A DNA stretch of 64,000 nucleotides from an uncultured Chlorobiota bacterium (GTDB lineage: Bacteria; Bacteroidota; Ignavibacteria; UBA10030; UBA6906): assembly GCA_900696645.1 (NCBI GenBank), contig CAADGV010000014.1, forward strand, positions 1-64,000, read 5' to 3'. Shown here piece after piece: positions 44,130 to 52,842 of this stretch. A program made the translations under genes and the position numbers. The notes below the pieces were generated by a model that was not told the origin of the DNA, did not search any database, and was given only the letters and a program-made list of their open reading frames with translations. Position 1 is the stretch's first letter. Every line of letters begins with the position of its first letter.

Positions 44130-44768
44130 ATGCCTACAAAGAAAACGCTGACAGGATTCTTGGACGAACTCGCTTCTTCCTCGCCTGCTCCGGGTGGCGG
44201 AAGTGTTGCGGCGCTTGCCGGTGCGCTTGGTGCCGCGCTGACCTCAATGGTCTGCAATCTCACGATTGGAAAGAAGAAGTATATGGATGTGGAGGAGGAT
44301 ATGACGAAGATCCTGAAGGATGCCGAAGATCTTCGTGCCCAATTCACAACTCTTATTGACAAGGACACGGATGCCTTCAACAAAGTGATGGAGGCATTCG
44401 GTTTGCCGAAGGAAAATGACGCGCAGAAAGCCCTGCGTGGTGCTGCAATTACCGCAGCGACAAAAGAAGCAACGATGGTACCGCTTGAAGTGATGAAGCA
44501 TTGTATCGATGGCTTGGCCTTAGCACAAAAGGTTGCAGCGAATGGCAACAAGAACTCCGTCAGCGACGCCGGCGTGAGCGCCCTTATGCTTCATGCGGGT
44601 TGCGAAGCCGCAGCGTTGAATGTACGGATTAACCTGAACAGCTTGTCAGACTCGGATTTCGTGCACTGGAAGACGGACGAGGTTATCTCCATCCTTAAAA
44701 CGAGCAGAATGATGCTGGAAGAAACACAGGCGATTGTCAGCGATAAAATGCAGCGACCTTCGGCGTAA
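44130..44768 (+). CDS. fchA: Formimidoyltetrahydrofolate cyclodeaminase
   Basis: 212 residues, a helical bundle of the FTCD_C family: FLDELASSSPAPGGGSVAALAGALG at the N-terminus, which is diagnostic, then MVCNLTIGKKKYMDVEEDM, IDKDTDAFNKVMEAFGLPKE and NSVSDAGVSALMLHAGCEAAA. It converts 5-formimino-THF to 5,10-methenyl-THF with release of ammonia, closing the histidine route. It is convergent with the SUMF1-like gene; only 21 bases separate the two stop codons, and no terminator is visible there. Confidence 0.95.
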   Translation: MPTKKTLTGFLDELASSSPAPGGGSVAALAGALGAALTSMVCNLTIGKKKYMDVEEDMTKILKDAEDLRAQFTTLIDKDTDAFNKVMEAFGLPKENDAQKALRGAAITAATKEATMVPLEVMKHCIDGLALAQKVAANGNKNSVSDAGVSALMLHAGCEAAALNVRINLNSLSDSDFVHWKTDEVISILKTSRMMLEETQAIVSDKMQRPSA

Positions 44769-44789
44769 CCTCTGCCCCGGAATACTTCG

Positions 44790-45974
44790 TCAGGGCAATG
44801 CCCGTGCAACAATTCTGAACCCGATATCCTGTGTGCTGTGTTCGGGCTGGAAGCTGTCGCGATAGGGTATATAGAGATATGATGTTGCCGCGCTATACCA
44901 TGAGCCGCCCCTCGCAGTACGCTTCCCCTGTGCATCGTCATGATTCCTCCCATCATCAGCAAAAGGACGCTCCCGGCTGAACGGCGTGTCGGTTGACTGA
45001 GTCCACTCGGCCACGTTTCCTGTCATGTGGTACAAGCCATACCGATTGGCGTGAAACGCCCCAGGTGTTTCCTCAATTCCGAATACGGGGACGAGGGCAT
45101 CAGGATTTTTCCGCCAGTTGTAGAGTGATACCTCCGCATCGCTGACGAATCTGCTCAGCGCGTAATCAAAGTTATCCGGTCCACGTGCAGCTTTCTCCCA
45201 CTCGGCGTCGGTCGGGAGTGAGAACAGCCATTTACCTCCCGAATATTTTCTCGACATCCATTTGCAGAAAGCATTTGCCTCAAACCACGTAACCCAAGTG
45301 ACAGGTTGGTCGGGTTGACCGAAGCGCTTGTAGTCATCGTCCGTTGGAAGAAGTAACGCACTTACATGTGATTTGACTGTAGCCTTCCACTTTCTTCCTT
45401 GGTCTGTCCAGTTCACGTCATCGTTGTAGCCATCCTCGGCGTCGAGAAATTCTCTGAATTCTGCATTGGTTACCTCGAATGGGGCGATAAAGTGGCCGGT
45501 GAGCCAGATATAATGCGGTTCACGCGGATTCTGCCTGTCTCCCATCAAAAAATTGCCGCTCGGAATGTAGATGAACTCCGGAATGTTGCCCAAGAGACAA
45601 GGAGGAAATTCTTTCGGCATCGGACGAATAGTGACAAGAAACGAACCGTCTTCGTCCGGCCCGCATCGGTAGCCGGTGAGTGCTATCGGGTGAAATGTTA
45701 CGCGACCCGATTCTACACTGCGGAGAAAGTAGTTTCCCGGCGTAAGCCAAATGGAGTTGCCATCAAACGGCTCGACTCTCACTGTGTCAAGGAGGTTTCT
45801 TCCTGCCCTGTACAAAGTGAGTGAAGCGTACGAGAGATTGGTGATGATAAGCTCCGTTTCGCCCCTTTCGTAACGCGTTTGCTCTTGAAAATCATCCCTC
45901 CTGAAAATCCAGTATCCGAGAATACCCGCCGTCAGAAACATAACTGCCGCGGTACCTAACAGCTTGTGTTTCAT
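44790..45974 (-). CDS. SUMF1/FGE-like domain protein of the nos cluster, catalytic Cys missing
   Basis: 394 residues from ATG 45974 (CAGG five bases upstream; GTG 45980 is possible). An N-terminal membrane anchor (residues 4-22) is followed by a beta region and an FGE-sulfatase domain from about 133: FIYIPSGNFLMGD, APFEVTNAEFREFLDAEDG, PVTWVTWFEANAFCKWMSRK, SLPTDAEWEKAARG, YHMTGNVAEWTQ and RTARGGSWYS. Formylglycine-generating enzymes have a cysteine pair in the RGGS-loop; here the positions read RGGSWYSAATSYLY with no cysteine. So it is probably a structural or binding member, facing the periplasm. Last gene of the nos run, 13 bases after nosY. Confidence 0.85.
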   Translation of the reverse strand: MKHKLLGTAAVMFLTAGILGYWIFRRDDFQEQTRYERGETELIITNLSYASLTLYRAGRNLLDTVRVEPFDGNSIWLTPGNYFLRSVESGRVTFHPIALTGYRCGPDEDGSFLVTIRPMPKEFPPCLLGNIPEFIYIPSGNFLMGDRQNPREPHYIWLTGHFIAPFEVTNAEFREFLDAEDGYNDDVNWTDQGRKWKATVKSHVSALLLPTDDDYKRFGQPDQPVTWVTWFEANAFCKWMSRKYSGGKWLFSLPTDAEWEKAARGPDNFDYALSRFVSDAEVSLYNWRKNPDALVPVFGIEETPGAFHANRYGLYHMTGNVAEWTQSTDTPFSRERPFADDGRNHDDAQGKRTARGGSWYSAATSYLYIPYRDSFQPEHSTQDIGFRIVARALP

Positions 45975-45986
45975 GTACACCTGGGC

Positions 45987-46817
45987 CTAAATATCCTGGC
46001 GTCTCATCAGGATGTTTGAGAGGAGAAGCGGGATTGTCGTCCATGCAAACAGTCCGCCGACAAGCAGCAACAGACTTGCCGTCTGTCCGCCGAGGAACCG
46101 CAGCATTGCCGCCCCTGCCGCGCCAAAGATGGTGACATTGTCGAGAATGATGAGTGTTGCCACACGAACCATGTCAACAGGGTTGCCGAAGAGAGAGAGG
46201 AAAAGAAATGTGTTTGCGGCTTTTCCTTTCAGGAGCAATGTGCCGCCCAGCGCCAGCAAATCATAAAACAATACGAAGAAGAACCACAGAAAGAGGGCAA
46301 AGCCGAACGCTTTTGCCTTCCGCTGGCTCAACGCCGATGTGAGCACTGCAATGCTGAGAAACACCAAAGAGAGAGCGAGAGAAAGCATAACGAAGGATGC
46401 GTAGCGTGTGAACCCATCGATGCCGTTCGCTGCAATCACTATTGAACCCGCGAGTGTGAAGCCGATAAGTGTTGAAAGGGCAATGGAGAAGAATACTCCG
46501 ATCAGCTTGCCGAGCACAACTTCACTGCGATGAAGCGGTTGGGAGAAGAGAAGTTCGGTTGAACCTTTGTCGCCGGTGAAGCTCAGCGTCCCCATCGTCA
46601 ACGCGACAAGCGGAACGATATACAGGACAAGGTTGAGAAGGCTGGCGGATGTGCGAGTGAAATTCTGCATTCCCGAGAAACCTTCAGTCATCATTCCAAA
46701 ATATGAAATTGCCGTCACCAGCGTGCCGAACACGACAGCAAAAATGATTGTCCACTTGTTGCGGATGTTGATGACAAGTTCCTGACGTGCTATGTAGTAG
46801 ATTGCTTTGTAGTCCAT
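45987..46817 (-). CDS. nosY: ABC transporter permease NosY
   Basis: 276 residues from ATG 46817 with AAGGAA six bases upstream; the 22-residue upstream extension lies in a palindromic repeat and is rejected. It has about six membrane segments (WTIIFAVVFGTLVTAISYFG, LNLVLYIVPLVALTMGTLSF, FSIALSTLIGFTLAGSIVI, FFFVLFYDLLALGG). FTGDKGSTELLFSQPLHRSEVVLGK is typical of ABC-2 / NosY permeases. With NosF it forms the transporter that supplies sulfur species needed for the NosZ CuZ centre, acting with NosD. Two of the nos genes (nosL, nosF) lie directly upstream. Confidence 0.9.
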   Translation of the reverse strand: MDYKAIYYIARQELVINIRNKWTIIFAVVFGTLVTAISYFGMMTEGFSGMQNFTRTSASLLNLVLYIVPLVALTMGTLSFTGDKGSTELLFSQPLHRSEVVLGKLIGVFFSIALSTLIGFTLAGSIVIAANGIDGFTRYASFVMLSLALSLVFLSIAVLTSALSQRKAKAFGFALFLWFFFVLFYDLLALGGTLLLKGKAANTFLFLSLFGNPVDMVRVATLIILDNVTIFGAAGAAMLRFLGGQTASLLLLVGGLFAWTTIPLLLSNILMRRQDI

Positions 46818-46833
46818 GACAATTTCCTTATTG

Positions 46834-46860
46834 AGGCGTTCAGGGGGACGTCTCTGCACA
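46834..46860. repeat. Palindromic intergenic repeat, copy A (nosL-nosY gap)
   Basis: GAGGCGTTC (46834-46842 region) and GACGTCTCTGCACA (46847-46860) form a degenerate version of the palindrome seen at 50167-50214 (GCAGGGACGTTC ... GAACGTCCCTGC). Confidence 0.45.
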
Positions 46861-46870
46861 AGACAGAAGA

Positions 46871-47317
46871 TTAGTCGCAACACTTTGCTGAACAGCCATC
46901 TTTCCCGGCTGCAATGGGATACTGACTCTTGAACGCTTTCGCCTTTTCAGCGTCGGCAAAGGCGATTTTCCCCGATCCCATCGGCGTCTCAATGCTTGTC
47001 TCGATAATCGAAGCCTTCTCGTACGGGATCCATTGTTTCGTTTCGTAGTCTTTCAAGTACATTGCAACGATCTTCACATCGCTGCGCTTTGTCCGGAACT
47101 TCAACAGACAATTGAGATCGTCGAACTTGTACACTTCGCCATGATAGTCGATAATCTCCGATGCAAACCGTTCGTCGGAAACAACCATGCGGCATTGCGC
47201 GCAGTTGTCTTCCGGGTAAATATCCACCGGTTCGATACTCGAAGTTGCACATCCTGCGAGCATGACGCCCGCGAACACCCACCCGCCAATGCCCAATGAC
47301 CAATCACTAATCCTCAT
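46871..47317 (-). CDS. nosL: NosL copper-binding lipoprotein
   Basis: 148 residues. The lipobox LAGC places the lipid-modified Cys at residue 23. CAQCRMVVSDERFASEI (Cys39, Cys42, Met44) is the Cu(I) site of NosL, followed by FDDLNCLLKF. The C-terminus carries an extra cysteine cluster (KDGCSAKCCD), which may also bind metal. NosL delivers copper to NosZ in the periplasm. It overlaps the 3' end of nosF by 11 bases, so the two are translationally linked. Confidence 0.92.
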   Translation of the reverse strand: MRISDWSLGIGGWVFAGVMLAGCATSSIEPVDIYPEDNCAQCRMVVSDERFASEIIDYHGEVYKFDDLNCLLKFRTKRSDVKIVAMYLKDYETKQWIPYEKASIIETSIETPMGSGKIAFADAEKAKAFKSQYPIAAGKDGCSAKCCD

Positions 47318-48029
47318 CTGTGCTTTCTCCTACGTAGTGTAAATACATATCTTCAATCGTTCTGCTTGCGAGATACGTTCGTTGCAGCGTTTCAATTGAT
47401 TCTTCCGCCGCCATCTTTCCGCCGACAAAAATCCCGACGCGGTCGGCAAGCTGCTCTGCCTCGTGCAAAAGGTGGGTTGAAAAGATGATTGTTTTGCCGT
47501 TTTCCTTTTGATTCAAAATGAACTCACGAAACCGCTTCACCCCCTGCGGATCGAGATTAGCTGTTGGTTCATCGAGAAGCAGAATCGGCGCGTCGGGAAG
47601 CGAAATGACGGCAAGACCGAGGCGTTGTACCATCCCGCCGGAGAATTCACCGACAAGCTTATCCGAGAAGCCGTTGAACCGCGCCCGTTCCAACGCTTCA
47701 TCAGCGCGGGCAAGGGGAAGCTTGCGCAATCTGCAATAGAACCGCATCACTTCCCGTGCCGTCTGATTCTCGGGAAACACAACACGTTGGGGGAGATAGC
47801 TTGTGAACTGCCTTGTTTCTTTCGCGTATCGTTGTACGTCGAGATTGTTGATCAGAATGCGACCGGACGTCGGAATGTTCAAGCCGACGATTGACTTCAA
47901 GGTAGTTGTTTTGCCGCTGCCGTTCGGGCCGAGGAAGGCAAACACTTCACCCTCCTTGACGCTGAAGGAGATATCATTGACTGCGGTAAACTTGCCGTAC
48001 TTTTTGATAAGATGTTCGACCTGAATCAT
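47307..48029 (-). CDS. nosF: ABC transporter ATP-binding protein NosF
   Basis: 240 residues. Walker A GPNGSGKTT at about 34-42, Q-loop region LPQRVVFPENQTA, signature FSGGMVQRLGLA, Walker B ILLLDEPTANLDPQ, and the H-loop STHLLHEAE. The gene order nosD-nosF-nosL-nosY and a four-base overlap with nosD identify it as NosF, the energy subunit of the NosFY complex in copper-sulfide centre assembly. Confidence 0.93.
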   Translation of the reverse strand: MIQVEHLIKKYGKFTAVNDISFSVKEGEVFAFLGPNGSGKTTTLKSIVGLNIPTSGRILINNLDVQRYAKETRQFTSYLPQRVVFPENQTAREVMRFYCRLRKLPLARADEALERARFNGFSDKLVGEFSGGMVQRLGLAVISLPDAPILLLDEPTANLDPQGVKRFREFILNQKENGKTIIFSTHLLHEAEQLADRVGIFVGGKMAAEESIETLQRTYLASRTIEDMYLHYVGESTDED

Positions 48030-49420
48030 GTTGCCCTCCGTGACAGTTTTCGATAGAGTATGCCGAGTACCGCGAGGCTCACGACGGGAAAAGCAACCCA
48101 GGCGTGCCTGTTGCCCGAAGAAGCGGATGTATTTCGGGAATTGATCTTCATAGCCCGTACCGCAGGCAATGCTGTCAACTCAAATGGTCGCATCAACGGA
48201 CGGACGTCTGCTTCTTCATTGATGTTGATGATGGGAAACGCCTTCGCTGCAACAGCAAGCGCTTGCGATGCCGGACTGTAGAGGTATACGCGCACGTTGG
48301 CATTCTGTCCTTCGAGATATTGAAACACGTTCTGAATTTTCATTGGAATATCTCCGATGCCGTTGCCGTCAAGGTCGTATCCCTCATACGAACTCCAATA
48401 GTTACCCCTCCCGTCAACACTCCAGCGGGACTCCGTCCGCTTGCCGACAATGGCAAGGGGATTCAGGTTTGCGATGAAGTTGTTTTCGGTGAAGGTGTTG
48501 TTCGTGGAGTTCTGAAACATCTGCAGGGCAATGTCGTTCTGTGCGACGATGTTGTGACGGAACATGTTGTTTGTTGATGCTTCAAAGAACATCCCGACAA
48601 CATTGTCGGCAATGACGTTCGAATCGGCGACCAATCCGTGGCAATCCTGGAAGAGAATGCCGAACGACGAAAACCCGCGGTTGTGACTGAATACGTTGTG
48701 TCGCATTCTGATTCCACGTGAATACATAATTGCCGCACCGGCGACGTTATCGTAGAACCGGTTCGACAGAAATGTATTCGAGTCCGCATACATGTAATGT
48801 AATCCGTATCGTGTGTTGAACGACTCGTTGTTTTCAATCCACGTATGATGAGCATTCTGAATGTAGAATCCGTCGCGAACATCTGCAATCACGTTATCAA
48901 GAAATCGGTTGCGCTGCGAATTCCAGATATGTATGCCGCTTCCCCGTTCGCCAAACTCAAGCTGCCTTCTTCCGGTAATCCTGTTCCCTTGGACGAAATT
49001 GTTTTCTGCATGAAATAAATACACGCCGAAGAGAATGTCTGTCAGTTCATTCTCTTTAATGACGTTAGAATTAGATTTGATCAGAATGCCGGCATTCTCT
49101 TCCACCAATCTTGAGCCGCTGCGATCAATTCTGAATCCGCTTACTGTACAGGAATCAGCCGAAATGGTGATAACGCTGCCACTGCCGTCTCCCTGAATAA
49201 GAGGCATTTGAATTCCGGTCAGCGTAATTCGTTTGTTAAGATGGAGGTTACCTTCATAGACTCCGTGGTAAATGAGAAGCGTGTCTCCCGGCTGGGCTCT
49301 GTCAATCACAGTTTGCAGCGTCTCGACATTCCCTGAACGGACGTGATACGTGTTTGCAAGCGCAACGGTATGCAGAAGCATACAGAAACTTAGGAGAAGC
49401 GATACGCGACCCATCACCAT
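48026..49420 (-). CDS. nosD: Periplasmic copper-centre maturation protein NosD
   Basis: 464 residues. GGGAG lies seven bases before the ATG. The signal peptide (about 1-22) is followed by a right-handed parallel beta-helix of short repeats (SNSNVIKENELTDILFGVYL, GIHIWNSQRNRFLDNVIADV, TWIENNESFNTRYGLHYMY, NTFTENNFIANLNPLAI). The signature GNYWSSYEGYDLDGNGIGD follows, and a C-terminal membrane segment (WVAFPVVSLAVLGILY) anchors the protein. It works with NosFY to mature the CuZ site of NosZ. Confidence 0.93.
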   Translation of the reverse strand: MVMGRVSLLLSFCMLLHTVALANTYHVRSGNVETLQTVIDRAQPGDTLLIYHGVYEGNLHLNKRITLTGIQMPLIQGDGSGSVITISADSCTVSGFRIDRSGSRLVEENAGILIKSNSNVIKENELTDILFGVYLFHAENNFVQGNRITGRRQLEFGERGSGIHIWNSQRNRFLDNVIADVRDGFYIQNAHHTWIENNESFNTRYGLHYMYADSNTFLSNRFYDNVAGAAIMYSRGIRMRHNVFSHNRGFSSFGILFQDCHGLVADSNVIADNVVGMFFEASTNNMFRHNIVAQNDIALQMFQNSTNNTFTENNFIANLNPLAIVGKRTESRWSVDGRGNYWSSYEGYDLDGNGIGDIPMKIQNVFQYLEGQNANVRVYLYSPASQALAVAAKAFPIININEEADVRPLMRPFELTALPAVRAMKINSRNTSASSGNRHAWVAFPVVSLAVLGILYRKLSRRAT

Positions 49421-49490
49421 GGCACAACTCCCAACAAGAGAATGCCGAACAGAACGGATTGTCCCGGCAGGATGACGGCTTTCGGGATGG

Positions 49491-50129
49491 TCACGGCTTC
49501 CGTTCCTTCAGCCATTCCTTCCGTGAGAACCACATTGCCGCAAGCAGCAACAACGGCATAACAGCCATGAAGTACGACCCGACGCCCGGAAAACTGTACA
49601 CCTCGAAGTTTGCCATTGTATTGTGGCCGAACATCGGCGGTGTAAACGGCGGAACTTTTACCGCCGCTGTCGGGTCGAGTTCATGCCCGTACAAATACAG
49701 TTTGTGATAGAAACTCCACAATGAAAACAATCCGAAGTAGGTGAACAGCACGAACAGGTCAACCAGCTTCGACATTTTGCCTAACACTACAACCCGCAAC
49801 GCCAGCAACATCACTCCGCCGATGACGAACGGAATCCACTTGAACTCCGTGAAATCCTCCTCCTGCAACGGCCTCATGCCGATGTAATGATTCAAGGAAT
49901 TGATTTCACGCAGGTCGTCGCGGTTGGGCGTCTTTCCTCCCTCAAGCTTGTACGAATAGATTTTGAGTATGAGGCCATCGGGGAATTGGTTGGAGTAGAG
50001 CGTCATGTTCCACAACGGGACGAAAAATGTCGGCAACAACACCAATGCTCCGACAAGGACGAGAATACGTCCCCGTAAATTAATCGGCGTTTCAAAGAAT
50101 GATGACGTCTTCTTGATGAGATTTTGCAT
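49491..50129 (-). CDS. Integral membrane protein of the nos cluster
   Basis: 212 residues from ATG 50129, with GAAGG six bases upstream; the longer frame to 50216 runs into a palindromic repeat. There are about four membrane segments (RILVLVGALVLLPTFFVPLW, KWIPFVIGGVMLLALRVVVL, LVDLFVLFTYFGLFSLWSF, YFMAVMPLLLLAAMW). A soluble loop contains YKLEGGKTPNRDDLREINSLNHYIGM, and YGHELDPTAAVKVPPFTPPMFG holds a His. It lies directly between nosZ and nosD, the place where clade II clusters often carry an uncharacterised membrane gene (called nosB in some species). Function unknown; possibly in metal or electron delivery. Confidence 0.75.
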   Translation of the reverse strand: MQNLIKKTSSFFETPINLRGRILVLVGALVLLPTFFVPLWNMTLYSNQFPDGLILKIYSYKLEGGKTPNRDDLREINSLNHYIGMRPLQEEDFTEFKWIPFVIGGVMLLALRVVVLGKMSKLVDLFVLFTYFGLFSLWSFYHKLYLYGHELDPTAAVKVPPFTPPMFGHNTMANFEVYSFPGVGSYFMAVMPLLLLAAMWFSRKEWLKERKP

Positions 50130-50166
50130 AAACAGCCTTCCTTTCGATCCATCCCGACATGCATGG

Positions 50167-50214
50167 GCAGGGACGTTCAATTGTCCGAAGGACTCCTGTG
50201 GAGAACGTCCCTGC
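50167..50214. repeat. Palindromic intergenic repeat, copy B (nosZ downstream)
   Basis: GCAGGGACGTTC (50167-50178) and GAACGTCCCTGC (50203-50214) are perfect 12-base inverted arms around 24 bases that include a nested GTCC-GAA-GGAC hairpin. Best-preserved of three similar palindromes in the nos island. Confidence 0.8.
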
Positions 50215-50229
50215 ACAAAAGTCTGAGAG

Positions 50230-52128
50230 CTATTGTCCGGCCATTAGCTTGTTACCGTTTGTTCTTGTGGCGGAGACCCCACCGCTTCCTTTGACCAACA
50301 TGTAACCCTGCATCTCCTGATGCAACGCCGAGCAGAAGTTCGTGCAGTAGTACGGATACACGCCTGCTTTATCCGCGACAAACTCAATGACTTTCGTTTC
50401 ACCCGGATCGGCGACTACGTTGATGTTGTATTCGTTCAGCCCGAAGCCGTGAAGTTCATCCGTTGTTTGTTCAATATTGGTGAGATAGATTGTCACCTTG
50501 TCGCCTTTGTTCACTTCGAAACTTGTCGGTTCGAGCGTTGAACGGACGGCAATCATGTACACTTCAACATGTTTTCCCGTTCTCACGACTTTTGCATCTT
50601 TCACATCCCAAATTGCCTTCGGGTGCTTGTTCTCTTCTTTCGGATATACTTCTATCGCTTTCAGTTTGTCAGCCTTTATCATTTGCGCATAATGCGGCTC
50701 CGGCTCGGTAAAGGCATCGTACAGCAGATTCATCTTCTCGCCGCCAATATCTATAAGCTGTGATGCTTCAGGTTGCGACGGTCCGACGCTCAGGTGACGA
50801 CCGTGCGACAGTTTGTTCAGCGCCACAAGGAACTCGCCGGTCGGGTTCTTCGTATCGCCTTCAGACGCTGTCAAGTGTCCGATGTTGTACGAGACCGGAA
50901 TCTTGTCAAGAATTTCCCACGTGCCTAATTTCCATTTTGCAACGGCGCTTTCAACGAACAGCGACGTGTACGCGTTCCCCTTGTCATCAAACTGCGTGTG
51001 CAGAGGACCGAGCCCGACGTTGACTTCTGCATCTTTGATGGCGTCGTAGTTCAAAACAGGAATGCCATCTTCATTGCCGGTGAAGTTCTTGTTCTGAATA
51101 GCCGTGAGCATCTTTTCAAAATTGAACACTGTAGTGATGCTTTGCAGTTTACCACTGGCAACGATGTATTTACCGTCCGGACTGATATCGACACCGTGCG
51201 GTGATTTTGCCGCAGGCAAGAGATAAACAACTCCCTCAACATCTTTCGGGTCGATTACCTTTACTCCGCCAATCATCTTGAACTTGCCGTCTTTGATAGC
51301 TTTCTCCGCCGCAACCCAGTTCACAGCGGCAACATAGTCACGATCTTTTTGTGTTGATGTCACTTCCAACTTGCCGATTGCACGCTCGCTGTTGTAGCAT
51401 GTCCAGAAACCCCAGTCCTTGCTCGGGCCCTTTCCTGCATCTCCCAAATCATAATTGAACGGCGGCATAAGCACTTGCCAGCCCAGCGACATCTCGCCGG
51501 ATTTCGGATCGACAGCAATGCCGGCGACAACACCTTTGAATTTCGTGGCATAATCCTGAATGTTCTCGTAGGTTCCTTTCGGCAGCGGGATGGAGAAACG
51601 TGATCCGGCAAGAACGTACTCCGTGTTCTCGGTAACGAATGATGAACAGTGATTTCCGGACACATTGGGAAGCGGACCCAGAATCTGTTTCGTCTTGAAG
51701 TCACGCAAATCAATCCGGGCCATCCGGTTGTTTGCATTGTCGGAGATGAACAGCCAGCGTCCGTCATAGTTGCCGTTTGTTTCACTGATCGACGGGTGAT
51801 GAGCATCGCCCCATGTGTAACCGCCTAACATTTCCTTGCTTTCCTTGTCAAACCCGTAACCTGTAGCCGGATATGGAGTGTACACAGGAATAGTCGAGAT
51901 GTGACGCATTGAAGGCACGCCGTACACGTACACCTGTCCCGAATGTCCGCCCGATTTGAACAGATAGTACTTGTCTAAATCGCCAGGCGCCACGTACGTT
52001 TTCAGCGCAGCTTCTTGCACGTCGGATCGTGCACCGGCTCCGCCGCGTCCCTTCTTGTCATCGCCGCAACCCATGATGATTGCCGTCAACGCGGTCAGCA
52101 GAGCGAGGAGAGTGAGCTTTGTTTTCAT
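50230..52128 (-). CDS. nosZ: Nitrous oxide reductase, clade II
   Basis: 632 residues. The signal peptide ends in a lipobox (IIMGC, Cys21), so export is by Sec with lipid anchoring rather than by Tat, a clade II trait. The beta-propeller carries the CuZ histidines (GDAHHPSISE, GNHCSSF, AKSPHGVDISPDGKY, GPLHTQFDDKGNAY, NIGHLTASEGD, LSHGRHLSVG). The C-terminal cupredoxin domain holds the CuA ligands: ELHGFGL, then CTNFCSALHQEM (Cys595, Cys599, His603, Met606). It reduces N2O to N2 in the periplasm, the last step of denitrification. The upstream Rieske/cytochrome genes supply electrons and the downstream nosD-F-L-Y its assembly. Confidence 0.96.
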   Translation of the reverse strand: MKTKLTLLALLTALTAIIMGCGDDKKGRGGAGARSDVQEAALKTYVAPGDLDKYYLFKSGGHSGQVYVYGVPSMRHISTIPVYTPYPATGYGFDKESKEMLGGYTWGDAHHPSISETNGNYDGRWLFISDNANNRMARIDLRDFKTKQILGPLPNVSGNHCSSFVTENTEYVLAGSRFSIPLPKGTYENIQDYATKFKGVVAGIAVDPKSGEMSLGWQVLMPPFNYDLGDAGKGPSKDWGFWTCYNSERAIGKLEVTSTQKDRDYVAAVNWVAAEKAIKDGKFKMIGGVKVIDPKDVEGVVYLLPAAKSPHGVDISPDGKYIVASGKLQSITTVFNFEKMLTAIQNKNFTGNEDGIPVLNYDAIKDAEVNVGLGPLHTQFDDKGNAYTSLFVESAVAKWKLGTWEILDKIPVSYNIGHLTASEGDTKNPTGEFLVALNKLSHGRHLSVGPSQPEASQLIDIGGEKMNLLYDAFTEPEPHYAQMIKADKLKAIEVYPKEENKHPKAIWDVKDAKVVRTGKHVEVYMIAVRSTLEPTSFEVNKGDKVTIYLTNIEQTTDELHGFGLNEYNINVVADPGETKVIEFVADKAGVYPYYCTNFCSALHQEMQGYMLVKGSGGVSATRTNGNKLMAGQ

Positions 52129-52173
52129 TGATGCACCTTAAAGATGTGATGATGTTGTGTGAATTGTGAGTGG

Positions 52174-52782
52174 TTAGTGTTTGTGTTCCGAAGACGCATC
52201 CGTGCTGTGTCCTGTCGTGGCTGACGCCTGTTGAATCCGCTCGATGTAGTGAATGAACTCAACATATGCTGCAACATAGTCACGGCCGGCATCGACGGAG
52301 TGGTGTGCATGTTTCTCGGCCTCGACCAACTTGTTGAACCGCCTCGTCATCCCCGATGCAATGTCCGCTGTCATTTTCTGGACGAGGTTGTCAACATTGT
52401 GCGTTTCAATGGCCTTGTCGGCTTGCTCTATGCTGTGATCAACATGCGTTCCTTCAGGCTTAAGTCCGGTGTACGGGGCTCCTTCTCCGGCGCGGTGAAT
52501 GCGGACGAGTGTCTCGAAAAAGTACATATCGGCCAGGTTTTGTGCCTCAATGCCTTTCGTCCGGACGTTGCGGGTTTTCTCGAACGATGCAATGATCTCC
52601 GGTTCATGTTCCTTCTTGATCCATTTGAGAACGGGGGTGACGTCACCTGTTGCAAGGGCGAGTTTTGCATCCTTCACAACAGGCCCATTCATCGTGTCGC
52701 AATGGGACGAAGCCATTGCCGGAAGGAACAGAAGAAGGGTGAGGATTCTGATCATTCTGCCAATTAGAGAAGTGTGTTTCAT
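52174..52782 (-). CDS. DUF6448 family periplasmic protein
   Basis: 202 residues. Signal peptide (about 1-26) followed by HCDTMNGPVVKDAKLALATGD, then VTPVLKWIKKEHEPEI, MYFFETLVRIHRAGEGAPYTG and HAHHSVDAGRDYVAAYVEF. I associate this pattern with DUF6448. The protein is helical and histidine-rich (including HAHH and a GHSTDASSEHKH tail), so metal or haem contact is conceivable but unproven. It is encoded between the pentaheme cytochrome and nosZ, suggesting a role in N2O respiration or in nitrogen oxide handling. Confidence 0.75.
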   Translation of the reverse strand: MKHTSLIGRMIRILTLLLFLPAMASSHCDTMNGPVVKDAKLALATGDVTPVLKWIKKEHEPEIIASFEKTRNVRTKGIEAQNLADMYFFETLVRIHRAGEGAPYTGLKPEGTHVDHSIEQADKAIETHNVDNLVQKMTADIASGMTRRFNKLVEAEKHAHHSVDAGRDYVAAYVEFIHYIERIQQASATTGHSTDASSEHKH

Positions 52783-52842
52783 TGTTGTGACCTCATAAAT
52801 AACTATGTGACACGGTTGATGAGTATCGGGGAATGCGTTTCC

